A DNA stretch of 64,000 nt. Source: Dactylorhiza incarnata (Eukaryota > Streptophyta > Magnoliopsida > Asparagales > Orchidaceae). A model generated the notes under the pieces. It was not told the origin of the DNA. It worked only from the letters and a program-made list of their open reading frames with translations, and made no database searches. The DNA lies in contig JAWHQI010000049.1 of NCBI GenBank assembly GCA_033032865.1, forward strand, positions 4,588,001 to 4,652,000. The letters run 5' to 3'. Below, in pieces: positions 21,544-32,725 of this stretch (the stretch's first letter is position 1; every line of letters begins with the position of its first letter). Both the position numbers and the translations under genes were made by a program.

Positions 21544-23370
21544 CACCCCCAGACTTACCTATTTGCGCGTCCCGAGCAAACAAATCCGGCGGAGCGAGAA
21601 AAGACATAGCTGGGTTAGAAATTGCAAGGACGGAGTAATATGCGAAGTCTCCTACACATGTGCATAGAAATCTAGTAAAAAGAATTTTTAGTTATGCAAA
21701 ATAGTTTACATAATTCTATCAACGTAACTATATATTATTTCTACTCAAAAGTTGAATCATAGGGAATCACTCGGTCATGCGTAGGAAGAAAGTAGAAAGG
21801 CTGCTGAGGCGAACATTACTCAACACCGGAGTTCGGAACAACCTCCACTGAAATCCATCAGTGTCGATGACCATACGCTCACCCGTTCGAACTCTCTCCA
21901 TGACATTCGTACGATTCGATGTGCAAATCAGTAGGACTTTAGGTTATGATTTAGCCTTAGGCTACGGTGCGGTAAACAATGGTAAATGCGGGGGCTTAGC
22001 ACACATAAACCAAATGAGCTTGCAAAAGAAACACTATCCCAGCAATAATAAAAATGTGTACACCACGTATTCCCAAATGTATCTCTTTATACATTTTTTT
22101 CTTCCTCTTTTTCATTTCATTTCATTTTGTTTACTTTCTTTTCTTTTCTCATTTTTTAAATTTCATAACTTTGCACAAGTAGATACAAAACAGCTATATC
22201 TTCAATAACGCATTTCCACCACAATCATAAATATACACCGCATCAACACCCAATTTTTTTATGCACAAATTGCTAGAGCTCAGAATTTGATGTGCGATTA
22301 GGATAGTCATGTTGGCTTTGGTGAATTGAAGGTGGAGCTGAATCAATGAGATCGGGTAGGCACAAGGGGCTAGCAAGGATAAGATGTTAGGACCGGAATA
22401 CAAAGCTCAAACTGGCCAACATGATGGCCTACGTCACGCTCACGCACTGAATTAACTCATACCCATGCTTCGAGAGTCACTTGGGGCAAGTTCTTAGCCA
22501 CCGAGAAAGATGATTCTTCCTCCCGACTCGAGCAATACGAGCCTAGCACCCCTCTACACACATCCCTACACTACCGAATGATTCGCACCGAATTCACTGC
22601 TTTTGAGTAGAATAAACTATAATTACGCTGACAGAATAAAATGTAAAACTAAAAGCATAAAGAAAAGTTTAATCTACACCAATTTCTATGCGAGACATGT
22701 ATAAATGACTAGAGCACTACACGAGTCAACAAAGTACTTCGTCTCGCAATCCTAAACCAGCACCGTGATTTCCCATTCACACAGCCGAGACGAGTTAGAC
22801 TCGTCGCGCACCTACAGTTAAGTGCGCTCACGTGGGTGTCGTGGTGTGCCATGAGATGAACAATGCCACAATATAACACAGATTGTAAATCCTAGTATGC
22901 TGTGCACTGTGCATGTGCACGAGGTAACGATAACTCTCACTCCCCCAGACTTCCAATAAGCAAAAAGCATGTTTGATAGCGGCATAAGCTTAAGAAGGCT
23001 AGGATGAGAGATTACCCCATGCTCAGAGATGAGCATACCAGAAGATATGACGTTTTGTTCAGAATGCGGTGATCCCGCCGTGCTCCAAAAAATGCGGACC
23101 TGCGATTAAAGAGATCCCAAGCACAACAAAAATATAGCAAAGAAGATAACAAGAAAGAACGGAACCAAATGGTCCCAAATGGGTTGTCTCCCAAGAGCCC
23201 TTTTGTTTAACGTCCTTGAAGGTGGACCAAATACATGTATTAGAGTTTGATAGCAATAGTCTTATATAACAAAAACTAAAGAGACAATACGATGCATCAA
23301 ATAACTTGACACAAAGAAGCACAGAAACATAACAGATGGCACACAGCACAGCCGGAGATCCCGGCACGCA
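21544..23370 (-). other. Athila-1 3' non-coding region with two purine-tract copies
   Basis: No ORF is supported in 1.8 kb. The polypurine tract abuts the LTR (21544-21556, AAGTCTGGGGGTG on the minus strand). A second copy, AAGTCTGGGGGAG, lies at 22940-22952. The flanks of both copies resemble the matching regions of Athila-2 (38033 and 39445), so this non-coding part is conserved between the two elements. A T-rich tract (plus strand, about 22085-22160) separates them. Confidence 0.65.
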
Positions 23371-25617
23371 TCAGCTATATGCTGATTTGTGGTGGTTCTC
23401 CCCAGTCACGCGTGATGGGCAGGAGGTGAAAGCTTTAGGGCCCAAGGAAGATGTCTCTCCCTTGCCCCTAACCTCCTCCTTCTCGCGCTGGAGGGCTGCA
23501 AAGCGCGCTGCATGCAGGATTCTTTCCCGCTTCAGTTTTTCCACTGAAGGAGAGCGCCACAGAGCACCATGTGTGGGAGGGGTGATAGTATTTGTCGGAT
23601 TGGGATCAGCCGGGGGCTTCATTTCTGCACCCTCCAAAGGGGGTAGATCGGCCCAATGAACCTGTTTAGATTGTTTACATTTCTTGTTTTGAATAAAAAC
23701 ATTGTTTGTAAGGCTCATCACTCCGCCTTCTCCCATGTCTTCCCACTCCTTGGTCTCACTGCTTTTCCTCTCTATCTCCAACTCTTTATTTGTGAGCTGC
23801 TTTGCTTTTTCTTCCATAAGAGTGATACTTTCCCCCTCTCTAGGATTCTTCACGTCAAAGTCTGATTTTTCTTCATTGGACCTGCACTTACTTTTACTCA
23901 CAGAGAGGTTACGAAGATAAGATGATCCTGAAAGGTTTGTTGCATTGGAAGGTAGGGTGACACAACCCGTGGCGATGTGGAGGGTTGCGCCACTCTCCTT
24001 TAGAAAAGGAACCCCTAGGATTGGCATGGAATCATTTTCCATGGCGCCGAGAATCTGAAAGTCGGTGACTACAGCCGTCCCATTAAGGTTTACTACAACC
24101 TCACGAATCTCGCCCTCAGTTTCGACAGTCACTCCATTAGCCAACACCAGCGACTTCCGGTCCTCAGAGTTCATTGTTAGGTGCATTCTCTCAACATCTT
24201 GCAGAGCAAGAATGTTGCGAGATGCCCCAGAGTCGCATAGCGCGGAAACCTCAATATTATTGATAGTACATTCAACAATGCATGGGCTCACTTGACCACC
24301 ATCCGCGTCAGCAATGCTTTTACCTTGCTCCCGCGGGTTCTTTTCAGTATTGCTTGGAAGAGCACCTTGCATATGCTCGGAGAGCACCTGGGCCAATTGG
24401 CCTAGCTGTGTCTCCAAGTTTCGCATTGAAGCAGTTTGATTGGCCATATTTGTTTGAGCCAGATCAACAAACTTTTCCATCATTTCTTCCAATGCGCTCT
24501 TCCTCTGCGGTGGTGCATTTTGAGCAAACCCCGGTTGTGGTGGCCTCGGTTGGCTACCGGAGGCTTGCGCATCAAATTGATGTGAGCCTCCTTGCCATCG
24601 TTGGCTAGGAATGTTTTGTTTCCATGAGAAGTTCGGGTGACTTCTCACGGCCGGGTTATAAGCGTTGTTAAATGGTACTCCCCGATTTTGATCATTCATA
24701 TAATTCACACTTTCATCAAAAGTTAATTCAGCAGGTTGCTCACCTGAGGGGTACTCATATGCATGATGCCCTAGGTTTCCACATCCCTGACACGAAATGG
24801 CCATTACTGGGGCAGGAGGGATGGCAGGCCTCTTAAGTAGCACGACGTTGTCATAAGGTGCCGATGCCACCTCGGCAGATGCGCCCGATGTGCTCAGCTC
24901 AAAGAGTCCATGAGCATTCCTTGGGGCGTTTCTTCCAGCAATCCAGAACGAACTATGAGTGGCAGTGTCCTGGAGAATCCTCAGTGCGTCCTCGGGAGTA
25001 TGGTTCATCAGGGTGCCTCCTGCAGCAGCATCAATCATGGCCCTATAATTGGGCTCGATTGCAAAATAGAAATTTTCTGCTAAGCTCCAAGGTTGTAGCT
25101 CATGCTGAGGGCACTTCCGGAGGAGGTCCGTGAACATATCCCATGCTTCCGCAAGGGTCTCTTGATCGTGTTGCCGGAAGGTTGCGATTTCTCTCCGCAA
25201 GTTTACAACCTTATCCACCAGGTGGAATTTTGCCAAAAACTTCGTCTGCAGAGCGTCCCAAGTGGTAGCTGCGCCGGGTGGTATTGTGTGGAGCCAAGCC
25301 TTCGCCTTGTCGCGGAGGGAGAATGGAAACAACCTGAGTTTCACCGTCTCATCAGCAATTCCTGCGTACCGAAATGTACCGCAAATCTCTGCAAATTCAG
25401 CTAGGTGAAGATGGGGGCCTTCACTGGTTAACCCGGAGAATTGGGCATTATTGCGGATCATATTCATAATGGCTGGCTTTATCTCAAAATTGTTGTTAGT
25501 AATAGCCGGGCCAAATCCGGGGTACACACTCCCCACTGTAGGAGTTGTGTAATCCCTCATGGTCCTAGGTCGTGGCCTAGCCCCTTCATTCTCGTCAGCC
25601 GCTTGAGCCACAACCGG
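23371..25617 (-). pseudogene. Athila-1 gag with retropepsin-like domain, split by copia insertion
   Basis: The frame is open for about 749 codons in this part. It contains a retrotransposon gag core (..FRYAGIADETVKLRLFPF.., AKAWLHTIP, TKFLAKFH), then a knuckle-like CQGCGNLGHHAYEY whose last Cys is Tyr. A coiled-coil-like segment follows (ALEEMMEKFVDLAQTNM..LETQLGQLAQVL). Next is a retropepsin-like domain with ALCDSGASRNIL and LGVPFL, and a charged C-terminus. The real start lies beyond the insertion: an ATG at 33989 gives about 44 more codons, in frame across the ACCGG duplication. Apart from the insertion the frame is open, so Athila-1 was probably coding-competent for gag when the copia element arrived. 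Confidence 0.8.
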
Positions 25618-26744
25618 TGTTGGAGTTGCCATTGTGATCTAGAAGTGGTCAAACATGTAATCTCACTGCCAACGCGATATGAGCCTGCAGGGTCGCACAT
25701 AAGAGCATGTGGAGAAGTTGGAAGATTGACTGTGTTGGTAAAGGTTACCAATCACCATATAGAATGGGGAAGTCCAGCAAATGTTGCTGTCTGAATTCGT
25801 CGGATATGATTCGTCGGAATTCGTCGGGTTTACACGGATTGGATTCGTCGGATTCGTCGGGATTCGTCGGGTCATTCCGTGGAAACTCGACGAACTGTGA
25901 CAGAGATCCTTCACTCGACAAAGTGTTGTCGTCTGTCTGGATTCGTCGGATTCGTCGGGTCATTCCGTGGAAACTCGACGAACTGTGACAGAGATCCTTC
26001 ACTCGACAAAGTGTTGTCGTCTGTCTGGATTCGTCGGATTCGTCGGGTCATTCCGTGGAAACTCGACGAACTGTGACAGAGATCCTTCACTCGACAAAGT
26101 GTTGTCGTCTGTCTGGATTCGTCGGATTCGTCGGGTCATTCCGTGGAAACTCGACGAATGATCTTCCGTGAAATTCCGACGAATTGTAACAGAAGCCCTT
26201 ATTCTGATGTGTGGTCTGCGGATAGCGATTCTTCTAGAAGCTGTTTATCCTTTGGGTATAAATAGGACTTCGCTTTAGGGTTCATGAGAACTTACAAAAG
26301 AGAAAGGCCGACGGAAGTGTTCCGCTCTCGCCCGAACCCTAGACGGAAGGAGTTCCGTCGCTCGTTCGCCTCCGCCGACCTCCTCTCCGTCGATTGTCGT
26401 CGGCATTGTTCTTCCTGAAGCGGATCTAGCAATTCGTGGAAGTGCAAGGTGCAGCCTTTCTTCCTTCCGAGTTGCGTGCGACGTGACTTGGCGTTCTCCC
26501 GGCTCGTGTGGACTTCTGTAGAGACGTAGACATAATTCTACGTGAGAACTCTTCTTGCCACCGACAGGAATCAACTCTTGGAGCATCTTGGTTGGATTTG
26601 ATCCAACTCCATTGAGGTAATTTTTACCTAGTATTTTATTAACTTCTTGATACAACATTCATGGCCGATCCAAGCACTTTTGGGTTGTTTCTGTTTATTT
26701 CCGCTGCGCCTACATCTGATGTATGGTTCTAGAAAAACCCAACA
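25618..26744 (+). mobile_element. 5' LTR of the young copia element
   Basis: U3 includes an 88-bp tandem repeat (separate entry), then TATAAATA (26254-26261) in GGGTATAAATAGGAC. R-U5 runs to CCCAACA at 26744, followed by the primer-binding site. It appears identical to the 3' LTR apart from single changes near 25683, 26399 and 26606. The minus-strand ORF of 127 codons inside it is present in both LTRs and is not regarded as a gene. Confidence 0.95.
25786..26180 (+). repeat. 88-bp tandem repeat with TTCGTCGG and CTCGACGAA sites in LTR U3
   Basis: GGGTCATTCCGTGG recurs at about 25870, 25958, 26046 and 26134, a period of 88 bp. Each unit holds GATTCGTCGGATTCGTCGG, ACTCGACGAACTG and CACTCGACAAAGTG. 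The array ends about 75 bp before the TATA box. The 3' LTR has the same four copies (about 32978, 33066, 33154, 33242). It is the only array here that is a true exact tandem repeat. Confidence 0.92.
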
Positions 26745-27791
26745 GTGGTATCAGAGCTAGGTTGTGGTCATGAATTTTGTTTCAGAAGTTTGGTTATTTC
26801 AGTACGTGCAAATCTAGGTATTTAGAAGTGTTCTAAATGTCAAGATTTCTTCCTGGAACATCAAATGTTGATGATTTCAAAAAGGGGGTCTTGGAACCCC
26901 GCCAGGAACGTTTGGGATTTCGTGGTTATTTCTAATTGTTAGAAATAGTTGTCTTCTTAGCAGTAACCGTCCCTCAAGTGGTTAATGAACCCTTGTATTG
27001 TTTTGGATTTTGAATCCAACAATGAGAGACGAGCTTGTCTACTGCTTTAAGTCGAGTTGTCTTTGCCTTTGTCCAATGCATGTAAATCTGAAGATTTGGA
27101 AGAGTTCTAAATGTCCAGATTTAGCCTTTTCGTCTATCAAAGGTTGATAGTCTTATGTTGTGCACATAAGGGATGCATGTGGATTTAAGAAAGCTTGTTT
27201 TTCTGTGGATGTGCACTTTGATCAAATGTTGATCATGGTTAAGTGTTAACCTATTATTAAAATTAAAATCCCTTCATCAAATATTAAGTGTTCGGATGCC
27301 TTCCGATGGATGACACTCTTCCTGCCTCGATCGATGAAGTGTGGGCTTGCCAAAGCAAGGTGCATTAATCTATCTTGGTAAGGGTGCGAGCGGATAATTG
27401 TGATATCCCACTGTCGACATCGGGTCTAACTTAACTAGGTGACCTCAAAGGTTGAGTGCCTAGAGGCATAGGGTTGGCATGCTCCATATGATGGATGCGA
27501 ATAAGGAGTTATTCACCAGCCATACAAGAATTGCATGAGGATGCAATTGGCAAGCGTTGCCTACCTAAATAACCGCATTATGAGAGGAACGCCAAAGCGG
27601 ACTCGTGGTGTTGGTGAAATACGGATCTTGTCCACTAAGAGAGTAGCTCGCATGGACTCTCCGAATTGATAGTGAGGGCTATCATTTTGAATAAAATAGT
27701 GGGAGTATTTAATTGAAGTCCAAATTAAAAATAAATTGTATTTTGAAATTAAGGTACTAATTAGATTCTGCATGAATTCTTGTAGAATTCC
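26745..27791 (+). other. Primer-binding site and leader of the young copia element
   Basis: The primer-binding site TGGTATCAGAGC lies at 26746-26757, one base after the LTR. About 1 kb of untranslated leader follows, with no long ORF. The upstream AAATGTC..GATT block recurs twice (near 26835 and 27107), a weak internal duplication. The gag-pol ATG is at 27792. Confidence 0.8.
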
Positions 27792-30700
27792 ATGGCAAGT
27801 GGTTCACACTCCACCTTGTCCCTAAGAGCTATCCTTGAGAAGGACAAGCTTAGTGGGACGAATTACATGGACTGGTATAGGAACCTGAGAATTGTTCTCA
27901 GGCAAGAGCGAAAGCTCTACGTCTTGGAAGAAGAAGCCCCCGAGGTGCCGACCGGGAACTCGTCCCGTGTTGATAAGGATGCTTATAAGAAGTATACCGA
28001 TGACGCCTTAGACGTCGAGTGCCTTATGCTTGCCACCATGAACTCTGAGCTTCAGAAGCAACATGAGAACATGGGGTGCAAGGAGATTGACGAGCACCTA
28101 AAGAAAATGTTTCAAGGGCAAGCTCGTCAAGAGAGGTTCGATGTCACAAAGGCATTATTTCAGTGCAAAATGGGAGCTCGAGACTCAGTTGGTACTCACG
28201 TACTCAAGATGATTGGGTATATAGAGAACCTGGAGAGACTGGGTTTTCCTCGGGGTCAAGAGTTGGCCACAGATCTTATCCTGCAATCGTTGTCGGATAG
28301 TTATGAGCAGTTTGTCTTGAACTACAACATGAATGAAATAGACAAGACACTGCCCGAGCTCCTAGGCATGTTGCGAACTGCCGAAATAAACATGAAGAAG
28401 GCCAAGCCTGCTAGTCCCATATTGATGGTACATAAAGGCAAGGGTAAGGCCAAGGGCTTCAAGAAGACGAAGGTTGGACCTAAGTCACATCTTGAGCCCA
28501 AATCTTCTGCGCTGAAAAGGAAGAGCACCGTGAAGGAAGGGAAATGCCACCACTGTGGCAAGGCTGGTCATTGGAGGAGGAATTGTCCTTCGTACATTGA
28601 GGGTCTGCAGAAAATGAAGGGAGGTATGACTTCCGCTTCGGATATTTATGTTATAGAGATAAACCTTTCTGCTCCTTCATCTTGGGTATTGGATACCGGA
28701 TGTGGTTCTCACATTTGTACAAATGTGCAGGAACTAGGAAGGAGGAGATTGCTGAGTAAAGGAGAGGTGGACCTACGTGTCGGCAATGGAGCAAGAGTTG
28801 CTGCTGTAGCCGTAGGGGTTTACCGTCTTTCTTTGCCCAGTGGGCTTGTAATAGAACTTAATAATTGTTATTTTGTTCCGGCCATAACTAGAAACATAAT
28901 ATCCATTTCATGTTTGGACATGATTGGATTTTCTTTTATAATTAAGAACAATTGTTGTTCTATATTTAAGAATGATGTTTGTTATGCTGTAGCTCAATTG
29001 TTTAATGGTCTTTATGTTTTGAACCTGGACCATCCGATCTATAATGTAGATAATAATAAAAGACTAAGAACAAATGACTCAAATCCTACATATCTCTGGC
29101 ATTGTCGTTTGGGCCATATAAACGAGAAGCGCATATCCAAGCTCCATAGAGATGGACCATTGGACTCATTTGATTATGAATCATTTGAGCGATGCGAGTC
29201 TTGTTTATTAGGCAAGATGACTAAAGCCCCTTTCACTGGTTATACTGAGAGGGCTGAGGATCTCTTGGGTGTTGTACATAGTGATGTATGCGGACCCATG
29301 AGTTCTATGGCTAGAGGTGGGTATTTCTACTTCGTTACATTTACTGATGATTTCAGTAGATACGGATACGTGTATCTTATGAAGTGCAAATCCGAAACCT
29401 TTGAAAAGTTCAAAGAGTTTAAGAATGAAGTGGAGAACCAATTGGGTAAAAGGGTTAAAGCACTCCGATCTGATCGAGGTGGCGAATACCTGAGTCATGA
29501 GTTCCGTGATCATCTGAAAGAGTGTGGTATTGTATCACAGCTCACTCCACCTAGGACACCGCAGCATAATGGTGTGTCTGAGAGGAGAAATCGTACTCTG
29601 TTAGACATGGTACGGTCGATGATGAGTCATGCAGACTTGCCTGTTTCCTTTTGGGGTTTTGCTTTAGAGACTGCAGCTTTGACACTGAATCGCGCTCCGA
29701 CGAAAACGGTTCTAAAGACACCATATGAGATATGGACTGGGAAGCGTCCTAGTATGTCGTTCATTAAAATTTGGGGCTGTGAGGCATACGTACGACGTCA
29801 AATGCCTGACAAGCTGGAACCCAAATCAGATAAGTGTTATCTGGTGGGATATCCTAAGGAAACGAAGGGATATTACTTTTACCTACCGTCTGAGGGCAAA
29901 GTGTTTGTCGCAAGGACGGGTGTCTTCTTGGAGAAAGAGTTCTTATCAAGAAAGACGCAAAAGGTAGAACTTGAAGAAGTTCAAGAACCACAAATAGTGA
30001 ATGAACCAGAGTTGGATTCTGAGCCAGGACTACAAGATGTTGTAGCTAGAGAACCTGCTCACGAAACACAAGTCCTACGTAGATCTGGTAGACCAAGATT
30101 TGAGCCTGAGAGATATGGATTTCTCATGTCTCAAATAGGTAATGTGTTGCTTATGGATCATGATGATGAACCAGCGACCTACCAAGAGGCTATGAATGGA
30201 CCGGACTCCGACAAATGGCTTGAGGCTATGAAATCCGAAATGGACTCCATGTATACAAACCAAGTTTGGAACTTGGTGGAACCACCTGAAGGGGTACGAC
30301 CCATAGGGTGCAAGTGGGTCTTCAAGAAGAAGACCGACATGGATGGGAATGTACAGACATTCAAAGGGCGACTGGTGGCTAAGGGTTTCAAGCAAATTCA
30401 TGGTATTGACTATGATGAGACCTTTTCCCCTGTTGCCATGGTAAAGTCCATTAGGATATTGCTTGCTATTGCTGCGTATTATGACTACGAGATCTGGCAG
30501 ATGGATGTCAAAACGGCTTTCCTAAATGGAAACCTCCTTGAGGAAGTGTACATGACACAACCCGAGGGTTTTGTATCCCCAAATGAAGCCACTAAAATAT
30601 GCAAGCTGAATAAGTCCATCTATGGATTGAAACAAGCCTCTAGAAGTTGGAATCTTCGTTTTGATGAGAAGATCAAAGAGTTTGGTTTTGTCAAGAACGA

Positions 30701-31748
30701 GGATGAACCGTGTGTTTACAAGCGAATCAGTGGGAGCATTGTTGTCTTCCTGATATTGTATGTAGATGACATACTGCTGATCGGGAATGACATACCTACC
30801 CTGAAAGTTGTTAAGAACAACCTAGGGAACTGCTTTTCTATGAAGGACTTGGGTGAAGCGACTTACATACTCGGTATTAAGATCTATAGAGATAGATCGA
30901 AGAAGTTGCTGGGTTTGACCCAGAGTACGTACATTGACAAGGTGTTGAAGCGGTTCAACATGCTTGAGTCCAAGAAAGGATTTTTGCCCATGTCTCATGG
31001 TGTGAATCTCTCTAAGGACCAGTGTCCAAAATCTTGCGAAGATAAGGACCGCATGAAGTTGATTCCATATGCTTCGGCAATTGGGTCAATCATGTATGCA
31101 ATGTTATGTACTCGACCCGATGTCTCTTTTGCTTTGAGCATGACTAGCAGGTATCAGTCTGATCCCGGTGAATGTCACTGGATAGCCGTAAAGAATATCC
31201 TGAAGTACTTGAGAAGGACTAAGGATGTATTCTTGGTGTATGGTGGAAAGGAAGAGCTCGTTGTAAGTGGTTACACGGATGCTAGCTTCCAAACTGATAG
31301 GGATGATTCAAAGTCTCAGTCAGGGTTTGTGTTTTGCCTGAATGGACGAGCTGTGAGCTGGAAGAGTTCCAAGCAAGAGACAGTTGCTGATTCTACAACT
31401 GAGGCCGAGTATATCGCTGCAGCTAATGCAGCGAAGGAGGCTGTATGGATTAGGAAATTCATCGGCGAGCTAGATGTAGTTCCTAGCATTGTTGGTCCCG
31501 TAGTTCTCTACTGTGATAACAATGGTGCAATTGCACAATCTAAGGAACCTAGATCCCATCAGCGCTCCAAGCACATACTTCGGCGGTTCCATCTTATTCG
31601 TGAGATTGTCGAACGAGGAGATGTGAGCATTTGCAGAGTGCCGACTGAGGAGAATATTGCGGATCCACTGACAAAGCCTCTCGCGCAGAGAAAGCATGAT
31701 GGTCATACTAGATCAATGGGTATACGATACCTGAATGATCAACTCTAG
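27792..31748 (+). CDS. Gag-pol polyprotein of the young copia element
   Basis: 1318 codons with no break. The order is gag (about 1-230), zinc knuckle CHHCGKAGHWRRNC (252-265), protease with LDTG (D301), integrase with WHCRLGHIN and the acidic triad D498, D561, E597 (the last two 35 apart), RT with YVDD at about 990-993, then RNase H with YTDAS (D1163), TTEAEY and YCDNNG. The protease-integrase-RT-RNase H order defines Ty1/copia. All catalytic residues I checked are present. The start is the first ATG after the leader, at the beginning of the gag homology. It should make particle, protease and replication enzymes from one transcript and may still be active. Confidence 0.93.
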   Translation: MASGSHSTLSLRAILEKDKLSGTNYMDWYRNLRIVLRQERKLYVLEEEAPEVPTGNSSRVDKDAYKKYTDDALDVECLMLATMNSELQKQHENMGCKEIDEHLKKMFQGQARQERFDVTKALFQCKMGARDSVGTHVLKMIGYIENLERLGFPRGQELATDLILQSLSDSYEQFVLNYNMNEIDKTLPELLGMLRTAEINMKKAKPASPILMVHKGKGKAKGFKKTKVGPKSHLEPKSSALKRKSTVKEGKCHHCGKAGHWRRNCPSYIEGLQKMKGGMTSASDIYVIEINLSAPSSWVLDTGCGSHICTNVQELGRRRLLSKGEVDLRVGNGARVAAVAVGVYRLSLPSGLVIELNNCYFVPAITRNIISISCLDMIGFSFIIKNNCCSIFKNDVCYAVAQLFNGLYVLNLDHPIYNVDNNKRLRTNDSNPTYLWHCRLGHINEKRISKLHRDGPLDSFDYESFERCESCLLGKMTKAPFTGYTERAEDLLGVVHSDVCGPMSSMARGGYFYFVTFTDDFSRYGYVYLMKCKSETFEKFKEFKNEVENQLGKRVKALRSDRGGEYLSHEFRDHLKECGIVSQLTPPRTPQHNGVSERRNRTLLDMVRSMMSHADLPVSFWGFALETAALTLNRAPTKTVLKTPYEIWTGKRPSMSFIKIWGCEAYVRRQMPDKLEPKSDKCYLVGYPKETKGYYFYLPSEGKVFVARTGVFLEKEFLSRKTQKVELEEVQEPQIVNEPELDSEPGLQDVVAREPAHETQVLRRSGRPRFEPERYGFLMSQIGNVLLMDHDDEPATYQEAMNGPDSDKWLEAMKSEMDSMYTNQVWNLVEPPEGVRPIGCKWVFKKKTDMDGNVQTFKGRLVAKGFKQIHGIDYDETFSPVAMVKSIRILLAIAAYYDYEIWQMDVKTAFLNGNLLEEVYMTQPEGFVSPNEATKICKLNKSIYGLKQASRSWNLRFDEKIKEFGFVKNEDEPCVYKRISGSIVVFLILYVDDILLIGNDIPTLKVVKNNLGNCFSMKDLGEATYILGIKIYRDRSKKLLGLTQSTYIDKVLKRFNMLESKKGFLPMSHGVNLSKDQCPKSCEDKDRMKLIPYASAIGSIMYAMLCTRPDVSFALSMTSRYQSDPGECHWIAVKNILKYLRRTKDVFLVYGGKEELVVSGYTDASFQTDRDDSKSQSGFVFCLNGRAVSWKSSKQETVADSTTEAEYIAAANAAKEAVWIRKFIGELDVVPSIVGPVVLYCDNNGAIAQSKEPRSHQRSKHILRRFHLIREIVERGDVSICRVPTEENIADPLTKPLAQRKHDGHTRSMGIRYLNDQL

Positions 31749-32725
31749 TGGGAGTCTTGTGGGTTGCATGTAAAATAAATATTCTGTTGGCTGTTTAAAA
31801 TTTATTCATATGATGAATTGTGTACCAATTATTTCTTTTTACGATTAATGGCAAGTTCTTTTATTACGATATACTGTTTCTATATGATAGAATAAAATTC
31901 GTGATAAATACCCTTAGAATGTTCGCTTCCATAGGACATCAAGTACGTGACTTGAATGTGAGAGCCTATGATTTCGAAGCTTCATTCTTAAAAGGTCCCT
32001 GGTCGAGGTATCATCGTAGAAGCTAAGGGTGATGATGATACATTAAGACTAGCATGTGTGTTGACTGATGACCGGTTCTCACAGGTCATGATATTGTGAT
32101 ATCAAGTCATCACGTGGGTACTTGTTAGTGAACAAGTTGTACTGGACAGACCCAACCTGAGACTACTTTGTGGATTGTTACTTAAAAGTGTCACAAGTAG
32201 GTCTCATTTGACAATGGTGTTGTGGTCCTTTGACCTGAAGTCACAGCATTCACCGAGTGAGGAAGAGCGTGCTTTGATGTCATCTAAAGTCTTCCTTGAA
32301 GAAGGTTGATGATAAGGGTGGTCGTTGGGTACGTTACGAATCATTTGAGTGTTTGGGTGTGAGCAGATATGGGATTTGTCCTCCTATATAACAGGAGTTG
32401 CATCCATGGGCCCCTTGATGGAATTGGACTGAGAAATGCATGGCCATGCTTGGTAGAGTCAATATGTGATATTGAGCTCACCATTCTCTGGAAGTCCGTT
32501 CTAGATCAAGAAACTTGGATTGAGCTATTATGAGGGTGACACGGTCCATACCTCTAGTTCTTTCCGGATGTAAGGGACAAAGGGACAAAGACAACGCTGG
32601 AACATTGGTCATAAAGGCTTATGAGTTATGAACTCTTATTGCTTGGGGAGCAATGATGCATTGCTAGATGCCGCTCATTGTTTGTGAGGTTTTTGGTTTG
32701 ATACTTTCAAGATCAAGTGGGAGAC
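31749..32725 (+). other. 3' non-coding region and polypurine tract of the young copia element
   Basis: About 960 bp follow the stop, with no supported ORF, and end in the purine-rich AAGTGGGAGAC (32714-32725) that directly precedes the TGTTGG of the 3' LTR. This is long for a copia 3' region. I recognise nothing else in it. Confidence 0.75.

Noticed and set aside
25557..26002. Small ORFs in the copia LTRs (also 32771-33269 and both 127-codon minus ORFs)
   Set aside because: They occur identically in both LTRs, follow the 88-bp repeats or LTR sequence, and carry no domain.
25786..26180. CRISPR array
   Set aside because: The 88-bp units repeat without unique spacers, lie in both LTRs of a plant retrotransposon, and have no cas genes.
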